Assembly: GCA_003553625.1 (NCBI GenBank) | Contig: PWEV01000176.1 | Coordinates: forward strand, 1 to 56,855 | Source: Halomonas sp. | GTDB taxonomy: Bacteria; Pseudomonadota; Gammaproteobacteria; Pseudomonadales; Halomonadaceae | Length of the DNA stretch: 56,855 nucleotides | Reading direction: 5' to 3' | Part shown: in pieces, positions 26,936 to 35,472 of the stretch | How the letters are laid out: each line of letters opens with the position of its first letter | Numbering within the stretch: position 1 is the stretch's first letter | Position numbers and translations under genes: made by a program | Notes under the pieces: model-generated | Database searches by the model: none | What the model saw: the letters and a program-made list of their open reading frames with translations, nothing else | What the model was told of the DNA's origin: nothing

Positions 26936-28786
26936 ATGCTCAACCGTTACCCAATGTGGAAGTATCTGCTGATACTGATCGTTCTCGCCGTCGGCGTGGT
27001 CTACTCGCTGCCCAACCTCTATCCCGAAGACCCGGCGGTACAGATAAGTAGCGGCCGAGGCGACGCCACCCTCGATCAGCGCCAGCTCGAGCGCATTCAG
27101 GACTCGCTGCGCGAGGCAGGTATCACCATCAAGGCCGTGGAGATCAGCGAGAACAGCGTTCTGATCCGTCTCGACGACCCCGACGAGCAGCTCCAGGCCC
27201 GCGACCGCATCGCCGCCATGCTCGACGAGGACTTCGTCGTGGCACTGAATCTCGCCGAGTCCACCCCGCGCTGGCTGCAGGCGCTCTCTGCCTCGCCCAT
27301 GACGCTCGGCCTCGACCTGCGCGGCGGCGTGCACTTCCTGCTGGAGGTGGACATGGATGCCGCGGTGACTCAGCGCCTGGAGGTCAACGCCAGCGCCATG
27401 CGCGAGCAGCTGCGCAGCGAACGGATCCGCTATCGCGGCACCGAGATCGAAGAGCGCACCCTGACGCTGACCTTCACCAACGAGGAGGACCGCGACGCAG
27501 CCCGACGACTGATCAGCCGCGAATTTCGCGACTTTGACTACCAAGATGTCGGTGACGGCCGAGGCGCCGCGCTGGCCATGACTCTCACCGACCAGGCGGT
27601 CAATGAGATACAGGACTACGCGGTCAACCAGAACCTCACCACCCTGCGCAACCGGGTGGACGAGCTGGGCGTCGCCGAGCCCATGGTGCAGCGCCAGGGG
27701 CCGGATCGCATCGTGGTAGAGCTGCCAGGCGTGCAGGACACCGTGGCCGCCAAGCGGGTGGTGGGCGCCACCGCCAACCTGGAGTTTCGCCTCGAGGCGC
27801 GCCCCGACACCCCGGACCTCGAGACCGAGAGCTTCCCGTTCCGCAACGACCCGGCCCGCAGCGCCGACCTGATGCGCGATGTGATCATCACCGGTGACAG
27901 CGTCTCCAGCGCCAGCCGCAGCTTCGATGAGAGCGGCCGCCCCCAGGTCAACATCAACCTGGACGGCACCGGCGGCACCCTGATGAACCGCGCCACCCGC
28001 ACCAATATCGGTCGCAACATGGCGGTGCTGTTCATCGAGCACAAGACTCGCGACAGCGTGGAAGTCGTCGACGGCGAAGAGGTCATCGTCCGCGAGCCCT
28101 ACACCGAGCGCGGTCTGATCAGCCTGGCCACCATCCAGAGCGCCCTGGGCAACAGCTTCCGCATCACCGGGCTCGACTCGCCGACGGAGGCCGCCGAGCT
28201 TGCCCTGCTATTACGCTCGGGCTCGCTGGCTGCCCCCATCTACTTCGTGCAGGAGCGTACCATCGGCCCGAGCCTGGGCGCGGAGAACATCAAGCGCGGC
28301 GTCATGTCGGTGCAGATCGGCCTGCTGCTGGTAGTGCTGTTCATGCTGATCCGCTACAAGGTGTTCGGCGTGATTGCCAACGTGGCGCTGGCCCTCAACC
28401 TGACGCTGCTGATGGCAGCCATGTCCATGCTAGGCGCCACCCTCACCCTGCCCGGCATCGCCGGCATCGTGCTGACGCTGGGCATGGCAGTAGACGCCAA
28501 CGTATTGATATTCGAACGAATACGCGAGGAGTTGCGCGGCGGACTGTCGGTACAGCAGGCGATTCACGCCGGCTATGAGCGCGCCTTCACCTCCATCGTC
28601 GACGCCAATATCACCACCCTGCTGGTGGCGGTGATCCTGTTCTCGATCGGCACCGGGCCGGTCAAGGGCTTCGCGGTAACCCTGTCGCTGGGAATCATCA
28701 CGTCGCTGTTCACCGCCCTGCTGGTGACCCGCGGGATGGTGAACCTCGTCTACGGCGGCAAGCCGGTCAAGAAGCTCTGGATATAA
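26936..28786 (+). CDS. secD: Protein translocase subunit SecD
   Basis: 616 residues starting MLNRYPMWKYLLILIVLAVG, with a GAGGGCAGGG-type leader upstream. Topology: helix 1, a large periplasmic P1 region (~30-440) with LGLDLRGGVHFLLEVD, then five C-terminal membrane helices including GIAGIVLTLGMAVDANVLIFERIREE, the conserved proton-channel region. SecD uses the proton gradient to pull proteins through SecYEG from the periplasmic side. secF follows 9 bases downstream. Confidence 0.98.
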   Translation: MLNRYPMWKYLLILIVLAVGVVYSLPNLYPEDPAVQISSGRGDATLDQRQLERIQDSLREAGITIKAVEISENSVLIRLDDPDEQLQARDRIAAMLDEDFVVALNLAESTPRWLQALSASPMTLGLDLRGGVHFLLEVDMDAAVTQRLEVNASAMREQLRSERIRYRGTEIEERTLTLTFTNEEDRDAARRLISREFRDFDYQDVGDGRGAALAMTLTDQAVNEIQDYAVNQNLTTLRNRVDELGVAEPMVQRQGPDRIVVELPGVQDTVAAKRVVGATANLEFRLEARPDTPDLETESFPFRNDPARSADLMRDVIITGDSVSSASRSFDESGRPQVNINLDGTGGTLMNRATRTNIGRNMAVLFIEHKTRDSVEVVDGEEVIVREPYTERGLISLATIQSALGNSFRITGLDSPTEAAELALLLRSGSLAAPIYFVQERTIGPSLGAENIKRGVMSVQIGLLLVVLFMLIRYKVFGVIANVALALNLTLLMAAMSMLGATLTLPGIAGIVLTLGMAVDANVLIFERIREELRGGLSVQQAIHAGYERAFTSIVDANITTLLVAVILFSIGTGPVKGFAVTLSLGIITSLFTALLVTRGMVNLVYGGKPVKKLWI

Positions 28787-28795
28787 GAGGTGGTA

Positions 28796-29722
28796 ATGAA
28801 AACCCTCATCAACCGACAGTTCGACTTCATGGGCAAGCGCCGGATCGCCTTCGCGATCTCGGCCGCCCTGATCCTGGTGTCGATCGTCTCGCTGCTGTTC
28901 CAGCAGCTCAACCTGGGGCTGGACTTCACCGGCGGCACCCTGGTGGAGGTCCGCTACGCCGTGGCGCCCTCTCTGGAGGCCGTGCGCCAGACCCTGGAGG
29001 CCGCCGAGTTCCGTGACGTCTCGGTTCAGACCTTCGGCGCCTCCACCGAGGTACTGATCCGACTGCAGCAGGCCTTCGACCCAGAGGTCGGTGACCAGGT
29101 GGTGCAGCTGCTTCGTTCGGGTGGTGAAAGCGTCGAGCTGATCCGCGCGGAGTTCGTCGGCGCCCAGGTGGGTGAGCAGTTGCGCGATCAGAGCGGCCTG
29201 GGCCTGCTGGTGGCGCTGGGCATCGTGATGCTCTATGTGGCGTTTCGCTTCCAGTACAAGTTCGCCATCGGCGCCCTTCTGGCATTGATGCACGACGTGA
29301 TCATCGTGGTCGGCATTTTCTCGCTGTTCCAGCTGGACTTCGATCTCACCGTGCTGGCCGCCCTGCTGGCGGTGATCGGCTACTCCCTCAACGACACCAT
29401 CGTGGTCTACGACCGCATCCGCGAGACGATTCGCAAGTCGCGCATCGACGACATGCCGGCGATCTTCAACGAAGCGATCAACCTGACCCTGTCACGCACG
29501 CTGGCGACGTCCGGTACCACCCTGCTGGTACTGATGGCGCTGCTGCTGCTGGGCGGTGACATGATCCACTACTTCTCGATCGCCCTGATCATCGGCGTGG
29601 TGGCCGGCACCTTCTCCTCCATCTACGTGGCCGCGGCCCTGCTGATCGCCGTCAAGCTGCAGCGTGTGGACCTGATGCCGCCCAAGAAGGAGGATGCCGA
29701 GGCCGAGGAGGAGCTGCCTTAA
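28796..29722 (+). CDS. secF: Protein translocase subunit SecF
   Basis: 308 residues from ATG 28796 (AGAGG upstream; a GTG six bases earlier is less likely). It has six membrane helices and a small periplasmic domain; signatures are GLDFTGGTLVEVRY and LAVIGYSLNDTIVVYDRIRE. It works as a complex with SecD and YajC. A strong terminator follows 34 bases after the stop. Confidence 0.98.
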   Translation: MKTLINRQFDFMGKRRIAFAISAALILVSIVSLLFQQLNLGLDFTGGTLVEVRYAVAPSLEAVRQTLEAAEFRDVSVQTFGASTEVLIRLQQAFDPEVGDQVVQLLRSGGESVELIRAEFVGAQVGEQLRDQSGLGLLVALGIVMLYVAFRFQYKFAIGALLALMHDVIIVVGIFSLFQLDFDLTVLAALLAVIGYSLNDTIVVYDRIRETIRKSRIDDMPAIFNEAINLTLSRTLATSGTTLLVLMALLLLGGDMIHYFSIALIIGVVAGTFSSIYVAAALLIAVKLQRVDLMPPKKEDAEAEEELP

Positions 29723-29756
29723 CAGCAGCTGGAAGCTGGATAGCAGCCTGCAAACG

Positions 29757-29791
29757 AAACCGCCCCCGCAGCAAGGCTGCGGGGGCGGTTT
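29757..29791. terminator. Strong bidirectional terminator between secF and suhB
   Basis: A 16-bp stem with a 3-base loop (core CCGCCCCCGCAGC / GCTGCGGGGGCGG), flanked by A on the left and TTTTTC on the right. It serves the converging secF and suhB transcripts. The flanks also hold imperfect CAGCTGGAAGCTGGA / TCTTCCAGCTTCAG arms, which may be a worn intergenic repeat. Confidence 0.88.
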
Positions 29792-29822
29792 TTCTTCCAG
29801 CTTCAGGCTTCGCGCTTTCCGC

Positions 29823-30617
29823 TTAGAAGTGCGGCTTGAGCTGCTGCACCAGGGCCTTGTAGAGGCGCGGGCCGGCGGCCATCAGCTGCCCCTCCGCCTC
29901 GACCTTGGGCTGACCGTCGGGGGTACCCATGAGCGCACCGGCTTCCTTCAACAGCAGGCTGCCGACATGCATATCCTGCTCCTCCAGGCCCAGCACGAAG
30001 GCGGCATCGGCACGACCGGCGGCCAGCTCTGCCAGGTCCAGCAGGCCGCTACCCGTGGCGCGCTGCACCTCGATGACCGGGCCGAGCTGCTGAACCAGCG
30101 TCAGGTAGGACGGCAGGTGGCGAGTGCGCAGCCAGGTCTCGGGCAGCCCCATGGCGATGCGCGCCCCCTCCACCACCAGGGTCTTGGGCACGCGAATGCG
30201 TTTGCCATTGTGCTGGGCACCCCGGCCTCGGCTGGCCAGGTACTCATCATCGCTGAAGGGGCAGATCACCACCGCATGCTCCGGACGCCCCTTGACCAGG
30301 CAGACCACCGACAGGGCAAAGCCCGATGCGGCCACGCCGAGGTTGGAGTAGCCATGGAAGGGTTCGATCTTCCAGAGAGTATCGGCGCCTTCACCCTCTC
30401 CGGCACGATGGGGAGTGAAGCGGCCGGCGACGCCGTGATGGGGGTAGCCGCGCGCGAGCTGACGAACAATTAGGGTCTCGGCATTGCGGGCGGCGTCATC
30501 GAGCAGACCGTCGAGGCTGCTCTCTTCGTGGGCATTCTCGATACGTTCGCGAATGCGCAGAAATTGTTCGCCGGCGCTGCGCGCGGCACGCAGCGCATAT
30601 TGGACCATCGGATGCAT
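29823..30617 (-). CDS. suhB: SuhB-like inositol monophosphatase-family protein lacking catalytic residues
   Basis: 264 residues, aligning end to end with gammaproteobacterial SuhB (start MHPMVQYALRAARSAG, then LASRGRGAQHNGKRIRV and LKPHF at the end). The metal-binding motifs are altered: the usual GEEG loop is GVAGRFT (62-68), and DPLDGTTN is EPFHGYSN (85-92), so both core Asp residues are gone. The upstream VTEVD helix motif is GLLDD. Only the Asp of the WDxAAG motif remains (EQDMHVG, D215). Phosphatase activity is therefore unlikely. In E. coli SuhB also acts as a Nus factor in rRNA transcription, a role separable from catalysis, so this protein may keep only that role (inference). The SuhB symbol refers to homology and position. 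Confidence 0.85.
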   Translation of the reverse strand: MHPMVQYALRAARSAGEQFLRIRERIENAHEESSLDGLLDDAARNAETLIVRQLARGYPHHGVAGRFTPHRAGEGEGADTLWKIEPFHGYSNLGVAASGFALSVVCLVKGRPEHAVVICPFSDDEYLASRGRGAQHNGKRIRVPKTLVVEGARIAMGLPETWLRTRHLPSYLTLVQQLGPVIEVQRATGSGLLDLAELAAGRADAAFVLGLEEQDMHVGSLLLKEAGALMGTPDGQPKVEAEGQLMAAGPRLYKALVQQLKPHF

Positions 30618-30665
30618 GATCGGGCCTTGAGGAGTCGGTGGTGTTAAAGAACGGGGGTGTTCACG

Positions 30666-30686
30666 GAAACTGTTCAATGAAACTGT
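30666..30686. repeat. Direct repeat GAAACTGT in the suhB-trmJ spacer
   Basis: GAAACTGT occurs at 30666-30673 and 30679-30686, 13 bases apart and 49 bases upstream of suhB. It could be a regulator site on the suhB leader; unsupported beyond the repeat. Confidence 0.4.
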
Positions 30687-30783
30687 CGGCGCGAATCCTA
30701 TCAGACCCTGTCCGATTGCGCCACGCCGGCGCAAGGCTGACCCGGGGCAGGCCCTCATCAACATGCTAGACTTCTCGGCCCAA

Positions 30784-30809
30784 ATTCATCGGCCCAGATT
30801 CATCGGCCC
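30784..30809. repeat. Tandem ATTCATCGGCCC repeat before trmJ
   Basis: ATTCATCGGCCC at 30784-30795 and 30798-30809, with a partial third copy (TTCTCGGCCC) just before. A TATTAT at 30811-30816 right after the repeat could be the trmJ -10 element. Confidence 0.5.
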
Positions 30810-30851
30810 GTATTATTTCGCCTCGATTTGTTCCGCCCCAGGAAGCCCACC

Positions 30852-31616
30852 ATGCTCGACCGCATCCGTTTCGTCCTGATCGGCACCAGCCATCCCGGCA
30901 ATATCGGCGCCGCCGCCCGCGCCATGCACAACATGGGGGCTTCCGACCTGGCCCTGGTAGCACCACGCTGTACCGCCGTTACCGCCGACAGCATCTCCCG
31001 GGCCTCAGGCGCCGATCATCTGGTCAACGGCGCCCAGGTCGTGGAGACCCTGGAGCAGGCGGTGGCCGACTGCACCCTGGTGGTGGGCGCGAGCGCTCGC
31101 TCGCGCACCCTGCCCTGGCCGATGATCACGCCCCGAGACCTGGGGGCTCGCCTGCCAGGTGAACTGGCCGACCGCGAAGCGCGGGTGGCGCTGGTCTTCG
31201 GGCGCGAGGACAGCGGCCTGACCAACGCCGAGCTGCAGCGCTGCCATGCCCACGTGCATATCCCCACCAATCCGGACTTCAGCTCCCTGAACCTGGCAGC
31301 CGCGGTGCAGGTGCTGGCCTACGAGTGCCGCCTGGCCTGGCTGGCCGGACAGGAGTCGCAACGCGAGGAGCCCGCGCAACCGCTGGCCAATCATGCGGAG
31401 CTGGAACACTATTTCACCCACCTGGAGCGCACCCTGGTCACCATCGGCTTCCATGACCCGGCCATGCCGCGTCAGCTGATGGCACGCCTGCGCCGATTCA
31501 CGCTCAGGGCACGCCCGGAGCGCATGGAACTCAACATCCTGCGCGGCATCCTCTCCGATACCGAGAAGCTCGCCGCGGAGCGCAGCGGCAACAAGGTCCG
31601 GCATCGCGAAGAATAA
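30852..31616 (+). CDS. trmJ: tRNA (cytidine/uridine-2'-O-)-methyltransferase TrmJ
   Basis: 254 residues from ATG 30852. SPOUT-class signatures: FVLIGTSHPGNIGAAARAMH near the N-terminus, LVFGREDSGLTNAEL, and HIPTNPDFSSLNLAAAVQVLAYE forming the SAM-binding knot. A C-terminal helical extension with FHDP and LRRFTLRARPE is typical of TrmJ. It methylates the ribose at position 32 of several tRNAs. It is divergent from suhB and upstream of cysE-iscR, as in many gammaproteobacteria. Confidence 0.95.
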   Translation: MLDRIRFVLIGTSHPGNIGAAARAMHNMGASDLALVAPRCTAVTADSISRASGADHLVNGAQVVETLEQAVADCTLVVGASARSRTLPWPMITPRDLGARLPGELADREARVALVFGREDSGLTNAELQRCHAHVHIPTNPDFSSLNLAAAVQVLAYECRLAWLAGQESQREEPAQPLANHAELEHYFTHLERTLVTIGFHDPAMPRQLMARLRRFTLRARPERMELNILRGILSDTEKLAAERSGNKVRHREE

Positions 31617-31763
31617 CCAGGGGGCGGGCCATGTCCTGGCCGGTTAACGGCGACGCCGCGCCTTGAAGGCGGCACTTCCCGCCCCCAATAATGAAGGATA
31701 TCCCGGCGACCGACGGCCTAAGGCTCCGCTCTCCCTCCCACCACCTCAGCCAAGGACCGCTGC

Positions 31764-32633
31764 ATGTTTCAACGCCTGCGCGAGGACATCAACAGCGTTT
31801 TCGACCGCGATCCCGCGGCCCGCAACTTCCTGGAAGTGTTGACCAACTACCCCGGTCTCCACGCCCTGCTGATTCACCGGCTCAGCCACTGGCTGTGGCG
31901 AAAGAACCTCAAGTGGCTGGCTCGTACCATCTCCAGCTTCTCGCGCTGGCTGACCGGAGTGGAGATACACCCCGGGGCCAGCATCGGTCGGCGATTCTTC
32001 ATCGATCACGGCATGGGGGTGGTGATCGGAGAGACTGCCGAAGTGTGGGACGACGTCACCCTCTACCAGGGAGTGACTCTGGGCGGCACCAGCTGGAACA
32101 AGGGCAAGCGCCACCCCACTCTGGAGGATGGCGTGATCGTCGGCGCCGGGGCCAAGATCCTCGGCCCCTTCAGCGTCGGGGCCGGCGCCAAGATCGGCTC
32201 CAATGCCGTGGTCACCAAGGAGGTACCCGCCGGCGCCACCGTGGTCGGCATCCCCGGAAAGATCGTCAAGCGCACCGAGCCCGACGACGCCGAAGTGCTG
32301 GAGGTAGACCCCGAGCGTCGCGAGGCCATGCGGCGTAAGTTCGGCTTCGACGCCTATGGCATCAGCGAGGACATGCCCGATCCGGTGGCGCGCTCCATTC
32401 AGGCGATACTCGATCACATGCACGCCGTGGACGAGCGCATCGAGCGCATGTGCCAGACACTGCGCAAGGTCGACGCCAGCTACCGTGACGGTCGGCTGCC
32501 GGAGCTGCGCGACGAGGACTTCGCCGATATCCTCGACGATGGCGACCCCTGCGCCACGCCGGAGAAGGCACCTGCGCCAAAAACCGCACCTGCCACAGAA
32601 AACGGTGACGACAGTCGCGGGCCTAATGGTTGA
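31764..32633 (+). CDS. cysE: Serine O-acetyltransferase
   Basis: 289 residues. The left-handed beta-helix with hexapeptide repeats covers [22 protein letters not shown] to VVGIPGKIV; the catalytic [11 protein letters not shown] is present. This is the short form with a reduced N-terminal helical domain ([21 protein letters not shown]) and a C-terminal extension of ~90 residues. It makes O-acetylserine for cysteine synthesis. It is directly upstream of iscR-iscS, linking cysteine supply to its use as the sulfur donor. Confidence 0.95.
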   Translation: MFQRLREDINSVFDRDPAARNFLEVLTNYPGLHALLIHRLSHWLWRKNLKWLARTISSFSRWLTGVEIHPGASIGRRFFIDHGMGVVIGETAEVWDDVTLYQGVTLGGTSWNKGKRHPTLEDGVIVGAGAKILGPFSVGAGAKIGSNAVVTKEVPAGATVVGIPGKIVKRTEPDDAEVLEVDPERREAMRRKFGFDAYGISEDMPDPVARSIQAILDHMHAVDERIERMCQTLRKVDASYRDGRLPELRDEDFADILDDGDPCATPEKAPAPKTAPATENGDDSRGPNG

Positions 32634-32659
32634 CCATCACGCTAGGTCTTTACCATAAT
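32630..32659 (+). promoter_or_regulatory. Candidate iscR promoter
   Basis: -35 TTGACC (32630-32635), 18-base spacer, -10 CATAAT (32654-32659), overlapping the end of cysE and 66 bases before iscR. A GACC...GGTC pair inside does not match the E. coli type 1 IscR site spacing, so autoregulation is not shown by the sequence. Confidence 0.55.
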
Positions 32660-32725
32660 GCCTCTCCGATCGCACTTCCCTGCGGAGTGCCCGTTCACCG
32701 ACCGCCGCTCGGCGCCGAGGTTGCA

Positions 32726-33196
32726 ATGCGCCTGACCACCAAGGGACGCTATGCCGTCACCGCCATGCTCGATCTGGCCATGCATGCCCAGTCGGGGCCG
32801 ATCTGCCTGGCCGACATCTCGAAGCGCCAGGAGATCTCGCTCTCCTATCTGGAGCAGCTCTTCGCGCGACTGCGCCGAGCCGAACTGGTGGAGAGCGTAC
32901 GCGGCCCCGGCGGTGGCTACCTGCTGGCGTGTGCGCCCGACACCATCTCGGTGGCTCGGGTGATCGATGCGGTGGACGAGTCGGTGGATGCGACCCGCTG
33001 TGGCGGCCTCTCGGATTGCCAGCAGGGAGATACCTGCCTGACCCACCATCTGTGGTGCGAGCTCTCCGAACAGATCCACGGCTTTCTGGAAGGCATCACC
33101 CTGGGGCAGCTGGCCGATCGCCAGCAGGTCCAGCAGATCGCCAGCCGCCAGCGCGACCGCCTGGACGGCAACGACGTTTTTGCCTCGGCGCCCTGA
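32726..33196 (+). CDS. iscR: Fe-S cluster-sensing regulator IscR (Rrf2 family)
   Basis: 156 residues from ATG 32726 with GAGG upstream. Winged helix at [18 protein letters not shown] to [11 protein letters not shown]. The [2Fe-2S] ligands are at exactly the E. coli positions: C92, C98, C104 and H107. IscR represses isc genes when it carries a cluster and controls others when it does not. It starts the isc cluster here; iscS follows 34 bases downstream. Confidence 0.96.
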   Translation: MRLTTKGRYAVTAMLDLAMHAQSGPICLADISKRQEISLSYLEQLFARLRRAELVESVRGPGGGYLLACAPDTISVARVIDAVDESVDATRCGGLSDCQQGDTCLTHHLWCELSEQIHGFLEGITLGQLADRQQVQQIASRQRDRLDGNDVFASAP

Positions 33197-33230
33197 TGGC
33201 GCCCCACCGAGCGACACGACACCCGAGTCC

Positions 33231-34388
33231 ATGACCACACCCGTCTATCTCGATTATGCCGCCACCACGCCCGTCGACCCCCGCGTCGCCGAGCTGATGA
33301 GCCGCCATCTGACCCTCGACGGCATCTTCGCCAACCCGGCGTCGCGCAGCCATATGCCGGGCTGGCAGGCCGAGCAGGCGGTGGAGAACGCCCGTCGCCA
33401 GGTCGCCGATCTGATCAATGCCGACCCCCGCGAGATCGTCTGGACCAGCGGGGCCACCGAGGCCGACAACCTGGCGCTGATCGGCTATCTTCGCGCCAAC
33501 CGCCACCGTGGTCGCCATCTGATCACCTCAATCGTCGAGCACAAGGCGGTGGTAGACACCGCCAAGGCGCTGGAGACGGAGGGCTTCGAGGTGACCTGGC
33601 TCGCACCGGGGCGCAACGGATGTATAGCGCCGCAGCAGCTGCACGAGGCGATGCGCGCGGACACCGTACTGGTGTCGCTGATGGCGGTGAACAACGAGCT
33701 GGGGGTGATCCAGGACATGGCAGCGCTTGCCGAGGTGGCCCACGCCGGCGGTGCGCTGTTCCACGTCGACGCCGCCCAGGCGGTGGGCCGCCTGGACCTG
33801 GACGTGAAGCGTCTGGGCATCGACCTGATGTCGCTTTCCGGTCACAAGGCCTACGGCCCCAAGGGCATCGGGGCGCTCTACGTGAAGCGCCACCCTGACA
33901 TCCGGCTCGAGGCGCTGATTCACGGCGGCGGTCATGAGCGTGGCATGCGTTCAGGCACTTTGGCCACTCACCAGATCGTCGGCATGGGCGAGGCCTTCGC
34001 CCTGGCTGGCGACGAGGGCGAGGCCGACCAGGTGCGCATCGCGTCGCTGCGTGACCGGCTGCTCGACGGCCTGACAGATTTCGAAGGCATCCATCGCAAT
34101 ACCGCCATCGACGTGGCGGTGCCCAACATCCTCAACCTCGCCTTCGAAGGGGTTGACGGCGAATCGCTGCTGATGGCGCTGCGCGACGTGGCGCTCTCCA
34201 CCGGTTCCGCCTGCAACTCGGCGAGCGTTGAGCCATCCTATGTATTGAAGGCCATCGGTCTGCCGCGCGAGCTCGCGCTCGCCTCGCTGCGTTTCAGCTT
34301 CGGGCGCTTCACCACCGACGCCGATATCGACACGGCACTTTCCGCCCTGCGCCACGCCCTGACCGGGCTGCGCCGCCAGGCGATCTGA
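33231..34388 (+). CDS. iscS: Cysteine desulfurase IscS, lacking the C-terminal tail
   Basis: 385 residues from ATG 33231. The PLP lysine is K206 ([12 protein letters not shown]) and the mobile-loop cysteine C328 ([17 protein letters not shown]), both at E. coli numbering. The enzyme removes sulfur from cysteine as a persulfide. Compared with E. coli IscS (404 residues), the protein stops at [13 protein letters not shown] and lacks the final ~20 residues, the region shown in E. coli to contribute to IscU binding. The next gene is iscA, not iscU. So its main sulfur acceptor may not be IscU (inference). Confidence 0.94.
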   Translation: MTTPVYLDYAATTPVDPRVAELMSRHLTLDGIFANPASRSHMPGWQAEQAVENARRQVADLINADPREIVWTSGATEADNLALIGYLRANRHRGRHLITSIVEHKAVVDTAKALETEGFEVTWLAPGRNGCIAPQQLHEAMRADTVLVSLMAVNNELGVIQDMAALAEVAHAGGALFHVDAAQAVGRLDLDVKRLGIDLMSLSGHKAYGPKGIGALYVKRHPDIRLEALIHGGGHERGMRSGTLATHQIVGMGEAFALAGDEGEADQVRIASLRDRLLDGLTDFEGIHRNTAIDVAVPNILNLAFEGVDGESLLMALRDVALSTGSACNSASVEPSYVLKAIGLPRELALASLRFSFGRFTTDADIDTALSALRHALTGLRRQAI

Positions 34389-34444
34389 GCCAGCGCGTCC
34401 CAACCACCGATTCCAGGCCCATTCACCGAATCAAGGAGAGACCC

Positions 34445-34771
34445 ATGGCGCACCTGACCATCACCACCGCCGCCGCCGACCAGATCCGCCGGGTGCTTGA
34501 CGAGCGCGGAGAGGGCCTCGGCCTGCGCGTCTCGGTCAAGCCCAGCGGCTGCTCCGGATACAGCTATGTGCTCGACTTTGCCGACACGGCCGCCGACGAC
34601 GACGTCCGCTTCGAGGAGCACGGGGTGCAGGTGTTTGTTGCCCCCGAAGCGCTGGAGATGCTCGACGGCAGCGAGGTGGACTACGTCAACGAGGGGCTCA
34701 ACCGCTTCTTTCGTTTCAACAACCCCAACGTCAAGGATGAGTGCGGCTGCGGCGAGAGCTTCACCGTCTGA
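34445..34771 (+). CDS. iscA: HesB/IscA-type iron-sulfur assembly protein
   Basis: 108 residues with AAGGAGAG upstream. The three ligand cysteines are present: C36 (VKPSGCSGYSY) and C100, C102 (ECGCGESFTV). A-type carriers receive and deliver [4Fe-4S] clusters to target proteins. It could also be called IscA2 or SufA-like; genomic position after iscS favours IscA. There is no iscU, hscB, hscA or fdx after it; instead ndk follows from its own promoter. Confidence 0.93.
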   Translation: MAHLTITTAAADQIRRVLDERGEGLGLRVSVKPSGCSGYSYVLDFADTAADDDVRFEEHGVQVFVAPEALEMLDGSEVDYVNEGLNRFFRFNNPNVKDECGCGESFTV

Positions 34772-34814
34772 TGCCCTCGCATGGCAAGTAGCTTCGCCCC
34801 TGGCTCGGCGACGA

Positions 34815-34844
34815 TTGTTCAACGCGGCCCCGGAGCGGTATAAT
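34815..34844 (+). promoter_or_regulatory. Promoter of ndk
   Basis: -35 TTGTTC (34815-34820), 18-base spacer and a perfect -10 TATAAT (34839-34844) in the 209-base gap after iscA. It leaves a leader of about 130 bases before the ndk ATG. Confidence 0.75.
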
Positions 34845-34980
34845 CCGCGCCCATGTGGAGGCAGCCGAACCTCCGAACCGTTTTATCCGCACCACCGCGC
34901 CGCCCTCGCTTCCGACTCGGGAGCCAAGGGCGGCGCGGCGCTATCCATTTACACCCGTCACCCCTACTGGAGACATATCC

Positions 34981-35406
34981 ATGGCTACCCAGCGCACCCT
35001 GTCCATCATCAAGCCCGACGCCGTCGCCAAGAATGCCATCGGCGATATCATCGCGCGCTTCGAGAAGGCCGGCCTCCAGATCGTCGCCGCCAAGATGCTC
35101 AAGCTCGACGACGACAAGGCCGGCGGCTTCTATGCCGAGCACAAGGAGCGCCCCTTCTTCAAGGACCTGGTCGGCTTCATGACCTCCGGACCGGTGGTTG
35201 TACAGGTGCTGGAGGGCGAGGACGCCATCGCCAAGAACCGTGAGCTGATGGGCGCCACCAACCCCAAGGAAGCCGCGCCGGGCACCATCCGCGCCGACTT
35301 CGCCGAGACCATCGACGCCAACGCCGTGCATGGCTCCGACTCCCCCGAGTCCGCCGAGCGCGAGATCGCGTACTTCTTTGGCGCCGACGAGATCTGCTCA
35401 CGCTGA
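34981..35406 (+). CDS. ndk: Nucleoside diphosphate kinase
   Basis: 141 residues from ATG 34981, starting [17 protein letters not shown]. The phosphohistidine is in [12 protein letters not shown]. The enzyme balances nucleoside triphosphate pools by transferring the gamma-phosphate. It precedes rlmN, pilW and rodZ, the usual order. Confidence 0.97.
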   Translation: MATQRTLSIIKPDAVAKNAIGDIIARFEKAGLQIVAAKMLKLDDDKAGGFYAEHKERPFFKDLVGFMTSGPVVVQVLEGEDAIAKNRELMGATNPKEAAPGTIRADFAETIDANAVHGSDSPESAEREIAYFFGADEICSR

Positions 35407-35472
35407 TCGTGCCGTCTCCTGGCGGGGAACGCCCCGCCTCCTGCTCCTCCCTTTCCAGACCCGCTGACCGCC

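Noticed and set aside
32630..32659. Type 1 IscR binding site over the iscR promoter
   Set aside because: The GACC/GGTC pair has the wrong spacing compared with the E. coli consensus and the flanking bases do not match.
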